Program-made: the position numbers and the translations under genes | Notes under the pieces: model-generated | What the model was told of the DNA's origin: nothing | Database searches by the model: none | Seen by the model: the letters and a program-made list of their open reading frames with translations, nothing else | DNA from: Gemmata sp051859125 | Lineage (GTDB): Bacteria > Planctomycetota > Planctomycetia > Gemmatales > Gemmataceae | NCBI RefSeq assembly: GCF_051859125.1 | Contig: NZ_JBHYGG010000113.1 | Coordinates: 1 to 64,000 of the forward strand | DNA: 64,000 nt | Reading direction: 5' to 3' | In this document: one piece after another, positions 53,115 to 61,375 of the stretch | How positions within the stretch are numbered: position 1 is the stretch's first letter | How the letters are laid out: each line of letters starts with the position of its first letter

Positions 53115-54002
53115 TCACACCGCGGCCAGGCGGCGGCGGGCCTCGGCGACTAACAGTTCCAGGTTCCCCTTCCCCTCCGGGCGGAGGGACAAGTAGTGCG
53201 CGAGGTCGCGCTCGGCGGCGACCTCGTCGCCGCGGAGCATCTGGATGACCCCGCGGCGGGCGTAGTGGATCGCGTCGTCCGGGTTCTTGAGCAGGTGATT
53301 GTTGCACTGCTCCAGCGTGACGCACGGCTCCTGTCGCGCGGCGCTCACAAGTCCCGAGACCACGAGCTTCGCGCTCACCGCGGGGTTGATCGCGAAGGCC
53401 CGCCGGAAGTCGAGCGTCGCGGCGGCCAGGCCGCAGTGGTAGCGGGCGTTCGCGCGGGCGACGTACCCCAGAACGAGCCGCGGGTCGAGCGCCAGCGCCC
53501 GGTCGCAGTCGGGGATCGCCTGGCGGCACAACCCCAGGCCGTTCAGTGCGGCGGCGCGTGCGGCGTAGGCCGGGGCGAGGCGCGGGTCCAGGGCCAGCGC
53601 CCGGTCGCAGTCGGCGATCGACCCGTGGAAGTCGTGCAGCCCGTACCGAGCCACGGCGCGGCAGTGGTACACCCCCGCCTTGCCCGGGTTCAGGGCCAGC
53701 GCCTGATCACAGTCAGCAACCGCACCGGCGTAGTCGTTCAGGGCGGTCCGCACCGCGGCGCGGTTGAAGAGCGCCCCGACGAGGACCGGTTGCAGGGCGA
53801 GCGCGCGGTCGCAGTCCGCGAGTGCCCCGGTGAGGTCGCCGAGGTTGTAGCGGGCCGCGCCGCGGGTGTTGTAGGCGTGCGCATGGTTCGGGTTAATGTG
53901 CAGGGCGTCGTCGCACGCCGCGATCGCACCGGCGAAGTCACCGGCGGCGTAGCAGTTCACAGCAGTCCAGGCGTGGCGGTCGGACGCGGGGAGGAAGTCC
54001 AT
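53115..54002 (-). CDS. Tetratricopeptide-repeat protein
   Basis: This 295-residue protein has about seven TPR units of 34 residues between residues 10 and 250, with repeated A-CDRALAL-P pattern. No signal peptide or membrane segment is present. TPR arrays bind protein partners; the partner is unknown. It converges on hom and is followed downstream by no partner gene. Confidence 0.88.
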   Translation of the reverse strand: MDFLPASDRHAWTAVNCYAAGDFAGAIAACDDALHINPNHAHAYNTRGAARYNLGDLTGALADCDRALALQPVLVGALFNRAAVRTALNDYAGAVADCDQALALNPGKAGVYHCRAVARYGLHDFHGSIADCDRALALDPRLAPAYAARAAALNGLGLCRQAIPDCDRALALDPRLVLGYVARANARYHCGLAAATLDFRRAFAINPAVSAKLVVSGLVSAARQEPCVTLEQCNNHLLKNPDDAIHYARRGVIQMLRGDEVAAERDLAHYLSLRPEGKGNLELLVAEARRRLAAV

Positions 54003-54085
54003 GGCGCGTGTCCGGCGGGCGAGGGCCGCGCGTGGCGAATCGCCGGCTCGGTCCGGCGGTCCCGCCCCGCGCCCTCAACCAGACA

Positions 54086-55057
54086 TCATACGCCCCGCGA
54101 GGCGACGGCGTTCTCGGCGGTCTCCAGGTACCACTCCACCGTCTTCTCCAGCCCGTCCTCGAAGCTGAAGATCGGCTCGTAGCCGATGTCCTCGCGGGTG
54201 TTGCGGATGTCGGCCTTCGAGAACCGCACGTCGCCCGCCCGCGACGGCCCGAACACCGGGCTCAGGTTCGTGCCCAGGGCGCGGTTCAGCGCCTTTACCA
54301 GGTCGAGGACGGTGACCGTGCGGCCGGTGCCGACGTTGTACACGTTGCCCGACACCTCGGGCGCCTCCGCGGCCCGCATCAGCGCCTCGACCGCGTTCAG
54401 CACGTAGGTGAAGTCGCGGGACTGGAGCCCGTCGCCCTGCACCGTCGGCCGCTTGCCCCGCATCATCATGTCGGTGAACAGCGCGATCACGCCCGAGTAC
54501 GGGCTGTCGGCCCGCTGCCGCGGCCCGAAGATGTTGAAGAACCGGAGCCGCACGGTCTCGATGCCGTAGGTGTGCGCGAACGCCTGCATGTACAGCTCGC
54601 CGGCGAGCTTCGCCGCGGCGTACGGCGACTTCGCGACGACCTGCAGGTTCTCGCCCTGGCCCATCGAGCTGCCCATCGCCCCGCCGTAGGCGCTCGAACT
54701 CGCCGCGTACACGACCCGCCGCACGCCGCACTTCCGGGCCGCGTCGAGCAGGTTCAGGGTGCCGGTGGCGCAGGCCGCGTGCGTGGCGACCGGGTTCTCG
54801 ACGCTCCGGGCCACCGACGCCAGCGCGCCGAGGTGGTACACGACCCCGACCCCGTGCATCGCCTGCGCGACCGCGGCCGGGTCGGTCAGGCTCCCCTCCA
54901 CGAGTTCGGGGGTCGGGTCGAGGTGCGCCAGGTTGGACCAGAGGCCGGTGCTGAAGTCGTCGAGCACCCGGACCGGGCGGCCGCGGAGGGCCAGTTGTTC
55001 GGCAAGGTGCGAGCCGATGAACCCGGCCCCGCCGGTGATGAGGGTAAGCTCGTCCAC
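54086..55057 (-). CDS. NAD-dependent epimerase/dehydratase (UDP-glucose 4-epimerase-like)
   Basis: This 323-residue extended SDR protein has TLITGGAGFIGSHLAEQ near 4-20, the catalytic YAAAK near 146-150 and the sugar-binding RLRFFNIFGPRQ. It probably changes a nucleotide sugar, for example UDP-glucose to UDP-galactose or a uronic acid. GTG 55057 is chosen because GGAGG lies six bases upstream. No polysaccharide gene cluster is linked. Confidence 0.88.
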   Translation of the reverse strand: MDELTLITGGAGFIGSHLAEQLALRGRPVRVLDDFSTGLWSNLAHLDPTPELVEGSLTDPAAVAQAMHGVGVVYHLGALASVARSVENPVATHAACATGTLNLLDAARKCGVRRVVYAASSSAYGGAMGSSMGQGENLQVVAKSPYAAAKLAGELYMQAFAHTYGIETVRLRFFNIFGPRQRADSPYSGVIALFTDMMMRGKRPTVQGDGLQSRDFTYVLNAVEALMRAAEAPEVSGNVYNVGTGRTVTVLDLVKALNRALGTNLSPVFGPSRAGDVRFSKADIRNTREDIGYEPIFSFEDGLEKTVEWYLETAENAVASRGV

Positions 55058-55166
55058 GTCGCCTCCGTGCGGCAGTGTCGTGAGGTGTCTGGTGCGTGCG
55101 CCGCACCCGGGACTCCGTTGCCCGGGGCGGTCGCCGCCAAGCCTACCCGCTCGCCGCGGCCCGTGT

Positions 55167-56060
55167 CTACTCCGGGTTGAGCGTGAACACCGCGACCTCG
55201 GGGCGGACCCCGAACCGGAACCGCCACCCGAACCCGACACCCTTGTTCACGTAGACGTGCCCGCCCCCGTGCCGGTACAGCCCGGCGGCCCACCGCTTCG
55301 CCCGCTTGTTCAGCAGGATGCGGCCCAGCCCCGGCCAGTCGACCTGCCCGCCGTGCGTGTGGCCGCTCAGGGTCAGGTCGGCCCGGCACCCGCCGAACCC
55401 CTCGACCGACTGCGGGTTGTGGGCCAGCACCACCCGCGGCGTGTCCGGGCACTCGCGGCCGAGCGCGGCCCCCGGGTCGGCCTCGCCGCTCCACAGGTCG
55501 TCGACCCCGGCGACCACCAGCCCGGCCCCGCCGCGGTCGAGCCGCACGGCCCGGTTCCGCAGCACGCTCACCCCCTCGGACTCGAGCGCGTCGGCCACGG
55601 CCGCGCCCAACCCGGCGTGCCGGCGGACGCCGCGGGGCGTGTGGACCGAAAAGTCGTGGTTGCCGAGGACGCCGTACACCCCGAGCGGGGCCTTGAGGTG
55701 CCGGAACAGCCTCGCCGCCGAGCGGACGTGCTTCGGCCCGCGGTCGATGAAGTCGCCGGTCAGCGCGATCAGGTCGGGCGCTTCCGCGGTCGCCCGGGCA
55801 AGCGCGTCCTCAATGTACCCGTGCGGGATGTGGCGGCCGAAGTGGAAGTCGGTGAGGTGCGCGACCTTCACCCCGTGGAACGCGGCCGGGAGCCCGCGGA
55901 CCCGGAGGCCCACGCGGTTCACTTCGAGCCACGTCGGCTCGACGTGGTACGCGTACCCGACCCGGGCCCAGTTGCGGCCGAGGAACCCGGCGACGCGGGC
56001 CTGGACCGTCGGCCGCTTCGGGACCGCGTAGACGTGGTGCGGGAGGAAGGGCGGCTTCAC
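55167..56060 (-). CDS. Metallophosphoesterase (YkuE/UDP-diacylglucosamine-hydrolase-like)
   Basis: This 297-residue protein has all calcineurin-type metal motifs: DFHFGRH (DXH), GDFIDRG (GDXXDR), GNHD and SGHTHGGQ. The family includes membrane-linked phosphodiesterases such as YkuE. GTG 56060 has a GAGG upstream. It is separated from the epimerase gene by 109 bases on the same strand. Confidence 0.9.
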   Translation of the reverse strand: MKPPFLPHHVYAVPKRPTVQARVAGFLGRNWARVGYAYHVEPTWLEVNRVGLRVRGLPAAFHGVKVAHLTDFHFGRHIPHGYIEDALARATAEAPDLIALTGDFIDRGPKHVRSAARLFRHLKAPLGVYGVLGNHDFSVHTPRGVRRHAGLGAAVADALESEGVSVLRNRAVRLDRGGAGLVVAGVDDLWSGEADPGAALGRECPDTPRVVLAHNPQSVEGFGGCRADLTLSGHTHGGQVDWPGLGRILLNKRAKRWAAGLYRHGGGHVYVNKGVGFGWRFRFGVRPEVAVFTLNPE

Positions 56061-56165
56061 ACGACGGCCTCGGGGTGACCACCGGACGCGGTACGGGCCG
56101 CCCCATTCTAGGTGAGCGCCGGCCCGGAGTGGTTGCGAGAAATCCGACGAGTGCGTGTGGATTCG

Positions 56166-56240
56166 GGCAAGCGGGGGGCGTGAGGCCCCCGGTGTGTGGG
56201 AATCGCGGTTCTGCCGGGGGACTCACGCCCCCCGCTCGCC
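56166..56240. repeat. Inverted-repeat element, family A, copy 3
   Basis: The left arm is GGCAAGCGGGGGGCGTGAGG plus CCCCCGG, and the right arm is its near-perfect inverse. It lies between the phosphoesterase start and the terminator of the acidic-protein gene. Confidence 0.9.
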
Positions 56241-56306
56241 AGGAGGCCCGACACAACAGGCACAACCAGTCCGACCGGTCGCCCCCGAGTCCGGCGTGCG
56301 GCAACG

Positions 56307-56336
56307 AAAAACGGGATGGGGGCGCCCCCATCCCGT
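56307..56336 (-). terminator. Rho-independent terminator after the acidic-protein gene
   Basis: On the reverse strand a perfect 13-bp stem (ACGGGATGGGGGC and inverse) is followed by TTTTTCG. It is 15 bases after the stop at 56351, which supports that gene as real. Confidence 0.9.
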
Positions 56337-56350
56337 CGCGGCGCTCGCAC

Positions 56351-56665
56351 TCACTCGTCGTCTTCTTCTTCGTCCTCGTCGTCGTCGTCGTCGTCGTCGT
56401 CATCGAGGTCGTCGTCTAGGTCGTCGTCGAACTCCTCGTCGTCGAACTCCTCGTCATCGAACTCCTCGTCGTCGAGGTCGTCGTCGAGGTCGTCGTCGAG
56501 GTCGTCGTCCTCGTCGTCGTCGTCCTCGTCCTCGTCATCGTCTTCCACGTCGTCCTCGTCGTCGGCCGCGGCGACCAGGAACGGGGAGGCGGGCGGGACG
56601 GGCCACGGAGCCGATTCCTCGGCGGTGGCGAGTCCCGGGGGCACCAGGAGGCTGCGACGGGCCAT
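56351..56665 (-). CDS. Extremely acidic Asp/Glu-rich protein
   Basis: This 104-residue protein starts MARRSLLVPPGLATAEESAP. From residue 37 to the end it is almost only Asp and Glu with a few Val, Leu and Phe, in repeated DDDLDDDLDD and DDEEFDDEEF units. The DNA is a run of GTC/GTCGTC-type trinucleotide repeats on the plus strand. A good Shine-Dalgarno (GAGGA) and a strong terminator support expression. Net charge near -60 suggests binding of basic proteins or cations. The tract length may vary between strains. Confidence 0.75.
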   Translation of the reverse strand: MARRSLLVPPGLATAEESAPWPVPPASPFLVAAADDEDDVEDDDEDEDDDDEDDDLDDDLDDDLDDEEFDDEEFDDEEFDDDLDDDLDDDDDDDDDEDEEEDDE

Positions 56666-57033
56666 CAGGCTTTCCTCGTGTACGGGTTAACGGCCGGCGG
56701 ACCCCAAGAACCACACAGCTATCGGCTTCCGCAGGCCCGGACTCTAACTCGATGCGGCGGGACGTGCGACTCGCCACTCCCCACCGGCGCGAACGTTCGG
56801 TTTCAGTCGGCCGCACCGGTTCTCGGGGAACACAAGCCGTTCCCCGGGCGTGGCCGGTCAAAGGTAGTCGCTTCTTAGTAAACGATTTCGGGGCCGTCAA
56901 GCGAGGGAAGAGTGAAATTCCCTTCCCGCGCAACCCATCACCACATCAGCATTTGGGCGACCCGCGGGGCGGGTTGGTACAATTCCGACCGCGCCCGTGT
57001 GCGCCCGCTCGAGCCCGAACCGGTGACCGACTT
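56666..57033. other. 368-base gap without a recognisable gene
   Basis: This lies between two divergent genes and must hold their promoters. I see no stable repeat or coding frame with support. Confidence 0.5.
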
Positions 57034-57828
57034 ATGCCCACCGACAGCGATTCGCCCCCGCCCCGCCCCGACTGGGCGCTGGTCGCCAACCCGGAGATGG
57101 CCGACGGCGGCCCGCGGTACACCGAGACCCCCGCCGACCCGTTCGCGGCGGGCGGCCCCGCGGTCGCCGAGCCGTGGAACGCGGCGACCGCGGCGCTGTT
57201 CGTCGCACTCGTGGCGGTTTGGGCGTGGCGACTCAATGGCCGCTACCTTGCTTACCCGTTCCTGTGCTGCTGTCTGCCGATCCTCTTGGCCGGCGGCGTC
57301 GGCGGCACGCTCTATCACGCGACCCGCACACGGTACGCCTACTTCCTGCTCGACGTGGTTCCGATCTCGGTGCTGGGCCTGGCCGGGGCGGTGTTCGTCG
57401 CGGTGCGGTTCTGGGGCCGCCGCGGGTGGCGGTACGTCCCCGGCGCGGCGGCGTTCTACGTCGCGGTGAACGCGCTCCTCTTCCGCGCGATCGGCCCCGG
57501 CCGCACGCTCGCCGTCAACCTGTCCTACGCGGCGCTCGCGCTGGTGGTCGTGCTGCCGGTCTCGGTCGCGCTCGTGCGGACCCGGTTCCGGCACGGCGGC
57601 TGGTTCCTGGCCGGGCTGGTCGCGTTCGCCATCGCGTGGTGCTTCCGCCTCATCGACCTCCGCATCGGCTCGCTGCTGCCGATGGGGAGCCACTGGCTGT
57701 GGCACCTGTTCGGCTGCGCCGCGACCGCGCTCCTGATCGAGTACTTCTACCGCATCGAGGGGGAACGAGGAGGATTCACCGCTGAGAACGCCGAGAGAAC
57801 AGCGCACGGTCCGCAACCAAAGCTCTGA
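57034..57828 (+). CDS. CREST-family membrane hydrolase (alkaline ceramidase-like)
   Basis: This 264-residue protein has about seven membrane segments. It shows the CREST superfamily pattern: EPWNAATAALF, GTLYHAT, LLDVVPISVLGL and GSHWLWHLFG, giving the expected His and Asp zinc ligands. Relatives include ceramidases and PAQR proteins. The final 20 residues (GGFTAENAERTAHGPQPKL) come from a short inverted-repeat-like segment (57769-57873). ATG 57034 is the only start with no upstream extension in the frame that fits. Confidence 0.82.
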   Translation: MPTDSDSPPPRPDWALVANPEMADGGPRYTETPADPFAAGGPAVAEPWNAATAALFVALVAVWAWRLNGRYLAYPFLCCCLPILLAGGVGGTLYHATRTRYAYFLLDVVPISVLGLAGAVFVAVRFWGRRGWRYVPGAAAFYVAVNALLFRAIGPGRTLAVNLSYAALALVVVLPVSVALVRTRFRHGGWFLAGLVAFAIAWCFRLIDLRIGSLLPMGSHWLWHLFGCAATALLIEYFYRIEGERGGFTAENAERTAHGPQPKL

Positions 57829-57873
57829 ATTCGGGATCTTCTCCACGCCCCGTACGCCCTGTGCGGTGAATAC
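57769..57873. repeat. Possible inverted-repeat element, family J, at the CREST gene 3' end
   Basis: The left side contains GGATTCACCGCTGAGAACGC and the right side GTGCGGTGAATACTC, an approximate inverse. It resembles families D and E in style. Tentative. Confidence 0.4.
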
Positions 57874-57924
57874 TCTTCGGCTTCGATACAACAACGCCAC
57901 CCACATTCTCCCGAGGTTCTCTCA

Positions 57925-59181
57925 GTGCCCACGCTCGCCAAGTATTCCGTCGGGGTCGGTGACCGGTTCGCGCACCAGGCGAAGGCGCAACTGAATGCGT
58001 GCGTCCTCGCGGCCGCACAGGGGGCCGAGGTCGTCCCGGTGTGGAACAAGTCGAACCGCGAGCACACGATCATCGGCTCGGAGCCGGGCAGCGTGCGGGC
58101 GTCGGCCGACGCCGCAGTGAAGGCGCTCGGCTGGGCGAAACCGTACCACGTCGACGCCGACCACATCCGCCTCGAAACCGTCGATCGGTTCCTCGCGGCG
58201 TGCGACTTCTACACCATCGACGTCGCCGATTCGATTGGCCAGCCGGCCGCGCCCGAAGCGGTGGCGGCATTCGTCGAGCGGCACCCGGAACTGGCCGGCT
58301 CAATCGCGATCCCCGGCGTGTCGTCGCCGTTCACCACGACCCGGGCCGACGTCGAGCGGGTCGCGGCGAAGTACCTCAAGGCGGTGCAGGACGCCGGCGC
58401 GATCTACCGCAAGATCGCCGCCGCGAAGGGGGCCGACAACGTCATCGCCGAGGTCTCGATGGACGAGACCGACGCCCCGCAGACGCCGCCGGAACTGCTC
58501 CTCATCCTCGCCGCACTCGCCGACGAGAACGTGCCGGTGCAGACGATCGCCCCGAAGTTCACCGGCCGGTTCAACAAGGGGGTCGACTACGTCGGCGACC
58601 TCGCGCAGTTCGAGAAGGAGTTCCGCGACGACCTCGCCGTGATCGCGTTCGCGGTGAAGACCTACGGGCTACCGGCCAACCTGAAGCTGAGCGTCCACTC
58701 GGGCAGCGACAAGTTCTCGATCTATGGCCCGATGCGCCGCGCGATCCGGGACACGGGGGCCGGGCTGCACCTGAAGACCGCCGGCACGACGTGGCTCGAA
58801 GAGGTGATCGGCCTCGCCGAGACCGGCGGCGCGGGCCTCGACATGGCGAAGGAGATCTACGCCGGCGCGCTGAAGAAGAAGGACGAACTCTGCGCGCCCT
58901 ACGCGACCGTCATCGACATCGACGCCGCGAAGCTCCCGGCCGCCGAGGCGGTGAAGGGTTGGACCTCCGAGCAGTTCGTCGCGGCGCTGCGGCACGAGCC
59001 GGCGAACCCGGCGTTCAACGCCTCACTGCGGCAGTTGGTCCACGTCGGGTTCAAGATCGCCGCGCAGATGGGCGACCGCTACCTCGCGATGCTCAAGGCG
59101 TGCGAGCCGGCCGTGTCGCGGAACGTCACCGGCAACCTGTACGACCGGCACCTGAAGCCACTGTTTATCAATCAGGACTAA
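57925..59181 (+). CDS. Tagaturonate epimerase (UxaE family)
   Basis: This 418-residue protein matches the family that interconverts D-tagaturonate and D-fructuronate, linking galacturonate and glucuronate breakdown. Recognisable stretches are YHVDADHIRLETVDRFL near 75-91, EVSMDETDAPQTPPELL near 173-189 and LKLSVHSGSDKFSIYGPM near 253-270, with several conserved His and Asp. GTG 57925 has GAGG eight bases upstream. The following SDR fits the next pathway step. Annotation relies on pathway context as well as motifs. Confidence 0.82.
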   Translation: MPTLAKYSVGVGDRFAHQAKAQLNACVLAAAQGAEVVPVWNKSNREHTIIGSEPGSVRASADAAVKALGWAKPYHVDADHIRLETVDRFLAACDFYTIDVADSIGQPAAPEAVAAFVERHPELAGSIAIPGVSSPFTTTRADVERVAAKYLKAVQDAGAIYRKIAAAKGADNVIAEVSMDETDAPQTPPELLLILAALADENVPVQTIAPKFTGRFNKGVDYVGDLAQFEKEFRDDLAVIAFAVKTYGLPANLKLSVHSGSDKFSIYGPMRRAIRDTGAGLHLKTAGTTWLEEVIGLAETGGAGLDMAKEIYAGALKKKDELCAPYATVIDIDAAKLPAAEAVKGWTSEQFVAALRHEPANPAFNASLRQLVHVGFKIAAQMGDRYLAMLKACEPAVSRNVTGNLYDRHLKPLFINQD

Positions 59182-59194
59182 CTACAGCAGAATG

Positions 59195-59305
59195 ACCAAC
59201 CACAGAGGCACAGAGACACAGAGAAAACCAAGACAGAGACAAGGCATCTCTTGAGGTCGCTCCTCTCTTCTGTTTTCTCTGTGTCTCCGTGCCTCTGTGG
59301 TTGGT
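59195..59305. repeat. Inverted-repeat element, family E
   Basis: The left arm is ACCAACCACAGAGGCACAGA and the right arm ends CTCTGTGGTTGGT. The centre is AT-rich. It lies between the epimerase and SDR genes. The arm style (cacagaggcacagag) is close to family D. Confidence 0.85.
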
Positions 59306-59330
59306 TCCTGCAATTTGAACGGGAACTCAC

Positions 59331-60140
59331 ATGACCAACTTGTTCGATCTCACCGGCGAAGTCGCGGCCGTGTTCGGCGGCACCGGGGTTCTGGGCGGCG
59401 CGATGGCCGACGCGCTCGCGGCCGCGGGCGCGAGGGTCGCCATCCTGGGGCGCAGCGCCGAGCGCGGCACCGAGCGCGTGCGGGCCATCGAGGCGGCCGG
59501 CGGCACCGCGTTCTTCCAGCAGGCCGACGCGATGAGCCGCGCGTCGCTGACCGCGGCCCGCGACGCGATCACCGCGAAGTACGGCACCCCCACCGTGCTC
59601 ATCAACGGGGCCGGGGGGAACAAGCCCGAGGGCACCATCATGCCCGGCGGCGACTTCTGCAAGATGGGGATGGAGGGCTGGAACGCGGTTTTCGACCTGA
59701 ACCTCGTCGGCGGCACGCTGCTCCCGTGCCAGATCTTCGGCGAGTCGATGGTCGCGGCCGGCAAGGGGAGCATCATCAACATCGCGTCGATGTCGAGCAT
59801 CGTCCCGCTGTCGCGGGTGGTGGCGTACTCGGCGTCGAAGGCCGCGGTGCTGAACCTGACGCTGTGGCTGGCCCGCGAGTGGGCGACGAAGGGGGTGCGG
59901 GTGAACGCGATCAGCCCGGGGTTCTTCCCGGCCGAGCAGAACCGCCGGATGCTGATGAAGGACGACGGCACGTACACCGAGCGCGGCCAGTCGATCATCG
60001 GGCACACGCCGATGGGCCGGTTCGGCACGGCCGAGGAACTCGCCGGCGCGACGGTGTGGCTCGCGGCCCCGCGGGCGAGCGCCTTCGTGACCGGGCAGAA
60101 CATCGTCGTGGACGGCGGGTTCTCGTCGGTGACGATATGA
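59331..60140 (+). CDS. SDR family oxidoreductase, probably D-mannonate oxidoreductase-like
   Basis: This 269-residue short-chain dehydrogenase has the cofactor motif GGTGVLGG near 16-23, Ser153, and YSASK with Tyr166 and Lys170. NGAGGNKPEGT near 92-102 resembles SDR-type fructuronate reductases. Following a tagaturonate epimerase it would reduce fructuronate to mannonate. The reaction is inferred from context; other substrates are possible. Confidence 0.8.
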   Translation: MTNLFDLTGEVAAVFGGTGVLGGAMADALAAAGARVAILGRSAERGTERVRAIEAAGGTAFFQQADAMSRASLTAARDAITAKYGTPTVLINGAGGNKPEGTIMPGGDFCKMGMEGWNAVFDLNLVGGTLLPCQIFGESMVAAGKGSIINIASMSSIVPLSRVVAYSASKAAVLNLTLWLAREWATKGVRVNAISPGFFPAEQNRRMLMKDDGTYTERGQSIIGHTPMGRFGTAEELAGATVWLAAPRASAFVTGQNIVVDGGFSSVTI

Positions 60141-60149
60141 TGCAGTACG

Positions 60150-60173
60150 CCCCCGGGTCACAACCCGGGGGCT
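60150..60173 (+). terminator. Hairpin after the SDR gene, probable terminator
   Basis: GCCCCCGGGT and its inverse flank a 4-base loop, 9 bases after the stop codon. It is followed by TTCTGAA with only a weak T content. Confidence 0.6.
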
Positions 60174-60191
60174 TCTGAAAGGTCACATCTC

Positions 60192-61313
60192 ATGAGCGGT
60201 ACACTTCAAGGTCTGCTGGCGCAGTTCGACCCGTCGGTCCCGCTGGAGCGGGCGCACTGCCTCCCGAACACCTGGTACACGTCGCCCGAGGTCGCGCGCC
60301 TGGAGCGCGACGCGGTGTTCGCGCGGACGTGGCAGGTCGCCGGGCGGCGCGAGCTGGTCGCGACCCCGGGGCAGTTCCTCACGACCGACGTGGCCGACGA
60401 ACCGGTCCTGGTCGTCCGCGACGACGGCGTGCTGCGGGCGTTCGTGAACGTGTGCCGGCACCGGGCGGCGCGTGTGTGCAGCGAGGCGTGCGGCACGGTC
60501 ACCAAGCTGCGGTGCCACTACCACGGCTGGACCTACGACCTGAGCGGCAACCTCCGCGGCGTGCCGGAATTCGACGGCGTCGAGGGGTTCCGCCGCGAGG
60601 ACAACGGGCTGCCGCCGGTGAGCGTCGCCGAGTGGGGGCCGTACGTGTGGGTGCACCTGGAGAAACCGGCCGAACCTCTGGAGCAGTTCCTCGCTCCATT
60701 GCCGGCGTGGGCCGCATCGCGGGACGCGCTGACGGGCTTCGTGTGGCACGTGCGCAAGACCTACGACCTCGCGTGCAACTGGAAGGTGTACGTCGACAAC
60801 TACCTCGACGGCGGCTACCACGTGAACACCATCCACCCCGGGCTCGCGGGGGTGCTCGACTACCGCGAGTACCGCACCGTGCCCGAGGGCAACACGGTGC
60901 TCCAGAGCAGCCCGATGAAGCCGGGCGAGGGCGGGGCCGGCCGCACGCGAATCGGCGACGCCGCGGCGTACTGGTGGGTGTTCCCGAACGCGATGGTGAA
61001 CGTGTACTCGGGCGTGCTCGACACGAACGTCGTGGTGCCGCTCGCGGTGGACCGGTGCCGGGTGGTCTTCGACCTGTACTTCGCGCCCGACGCGGACCCC
61101 GAGTTCGTCCGCGAGAGTCTGATCGTGACGGACGAGGTGCAGACCGAAGACGTCGGCGTGTGCGAGGAAGTGCAGCGGAACCTGAACAGCCGCAGCTACC
61201 AGACCGGCCGGTACAGCGTGAAGCGCGAGAACGGCGAGCACTACTTCCACACCATGCTCGCGCGGCGGTTGCAGTTGTTCCAGGCGAGCGGGGGGCGTGA
61301 GCCCCCCGAGTGA
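60192..61313 (+). CDS. Rieske non-heme iron oxygenase, alpha-subunit type
   Basis: This 373-residue protein has Rieske ligands Cys88, His90, Cys108 and His111 (CRH and CHYHGW), and mononuclear iron ligands in DNYLDGGYH and HPGL (His210 and His215). Members hydroxylate aromatic rings or demethylate amines such as choline and betaine; the substrate is unknown. No reductase or beta subunit is adjacent. The last nine residues (ASGGREPPE) and stop codon lie inside a family A repeat, so its C-terminus is repeat-derived. Confidence 0.88.
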   Translation: MSGTLQGLLAQFDPSVPLERAHCLPNTWYTSPEVARLERDAVFARTWQVAGRRELVATPGQFLTTDVADEPVLVVRDDGVLRAFVNVCRHRAARVCSEACGTVTKLRCHYHGWTYDLSGNLRGVPEFDGVEGFRREDNGLPPVSVAEWGPYVWVHLEKPAEPLEQFLAPLPAWAASRDALTGFVWHVRKTYDLACNWKVYVDNYLDGGYHVNTIHPGLAGVLDYREYRTVPEGNTVLQSSPMKPGEGGAGRTRIGDAAAYWWVFPNAMVNVYSGVLDTNVVVPLAVDRCRVVFDLYFAPDADPEFVRESLIVTDEVQTEDVGVCEEVQRNLNSRSYQTGRYSVKRENGEHYFHTMLARRLQLFQASGGREPPE

Positions 61314-61357
61314 TCCTCCTTGAAAGTCACTCGGGGGGCTCACGCCCCCCGCTCGCC
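61283..61357. repeat. Inverted-repeat element, family A, copy 4
   Basis: GGCGAGCGGGGGGCGTGAGC plus CCCCCGAGTGA and the near-perfect inverse flank TCCTCCTTGAAA. It spans the end of the Rieske gene and the leader of rarD. Confidence 0.92.
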
Positions 61358-61375
61358 CAATCAGGGGAGGTTGAG

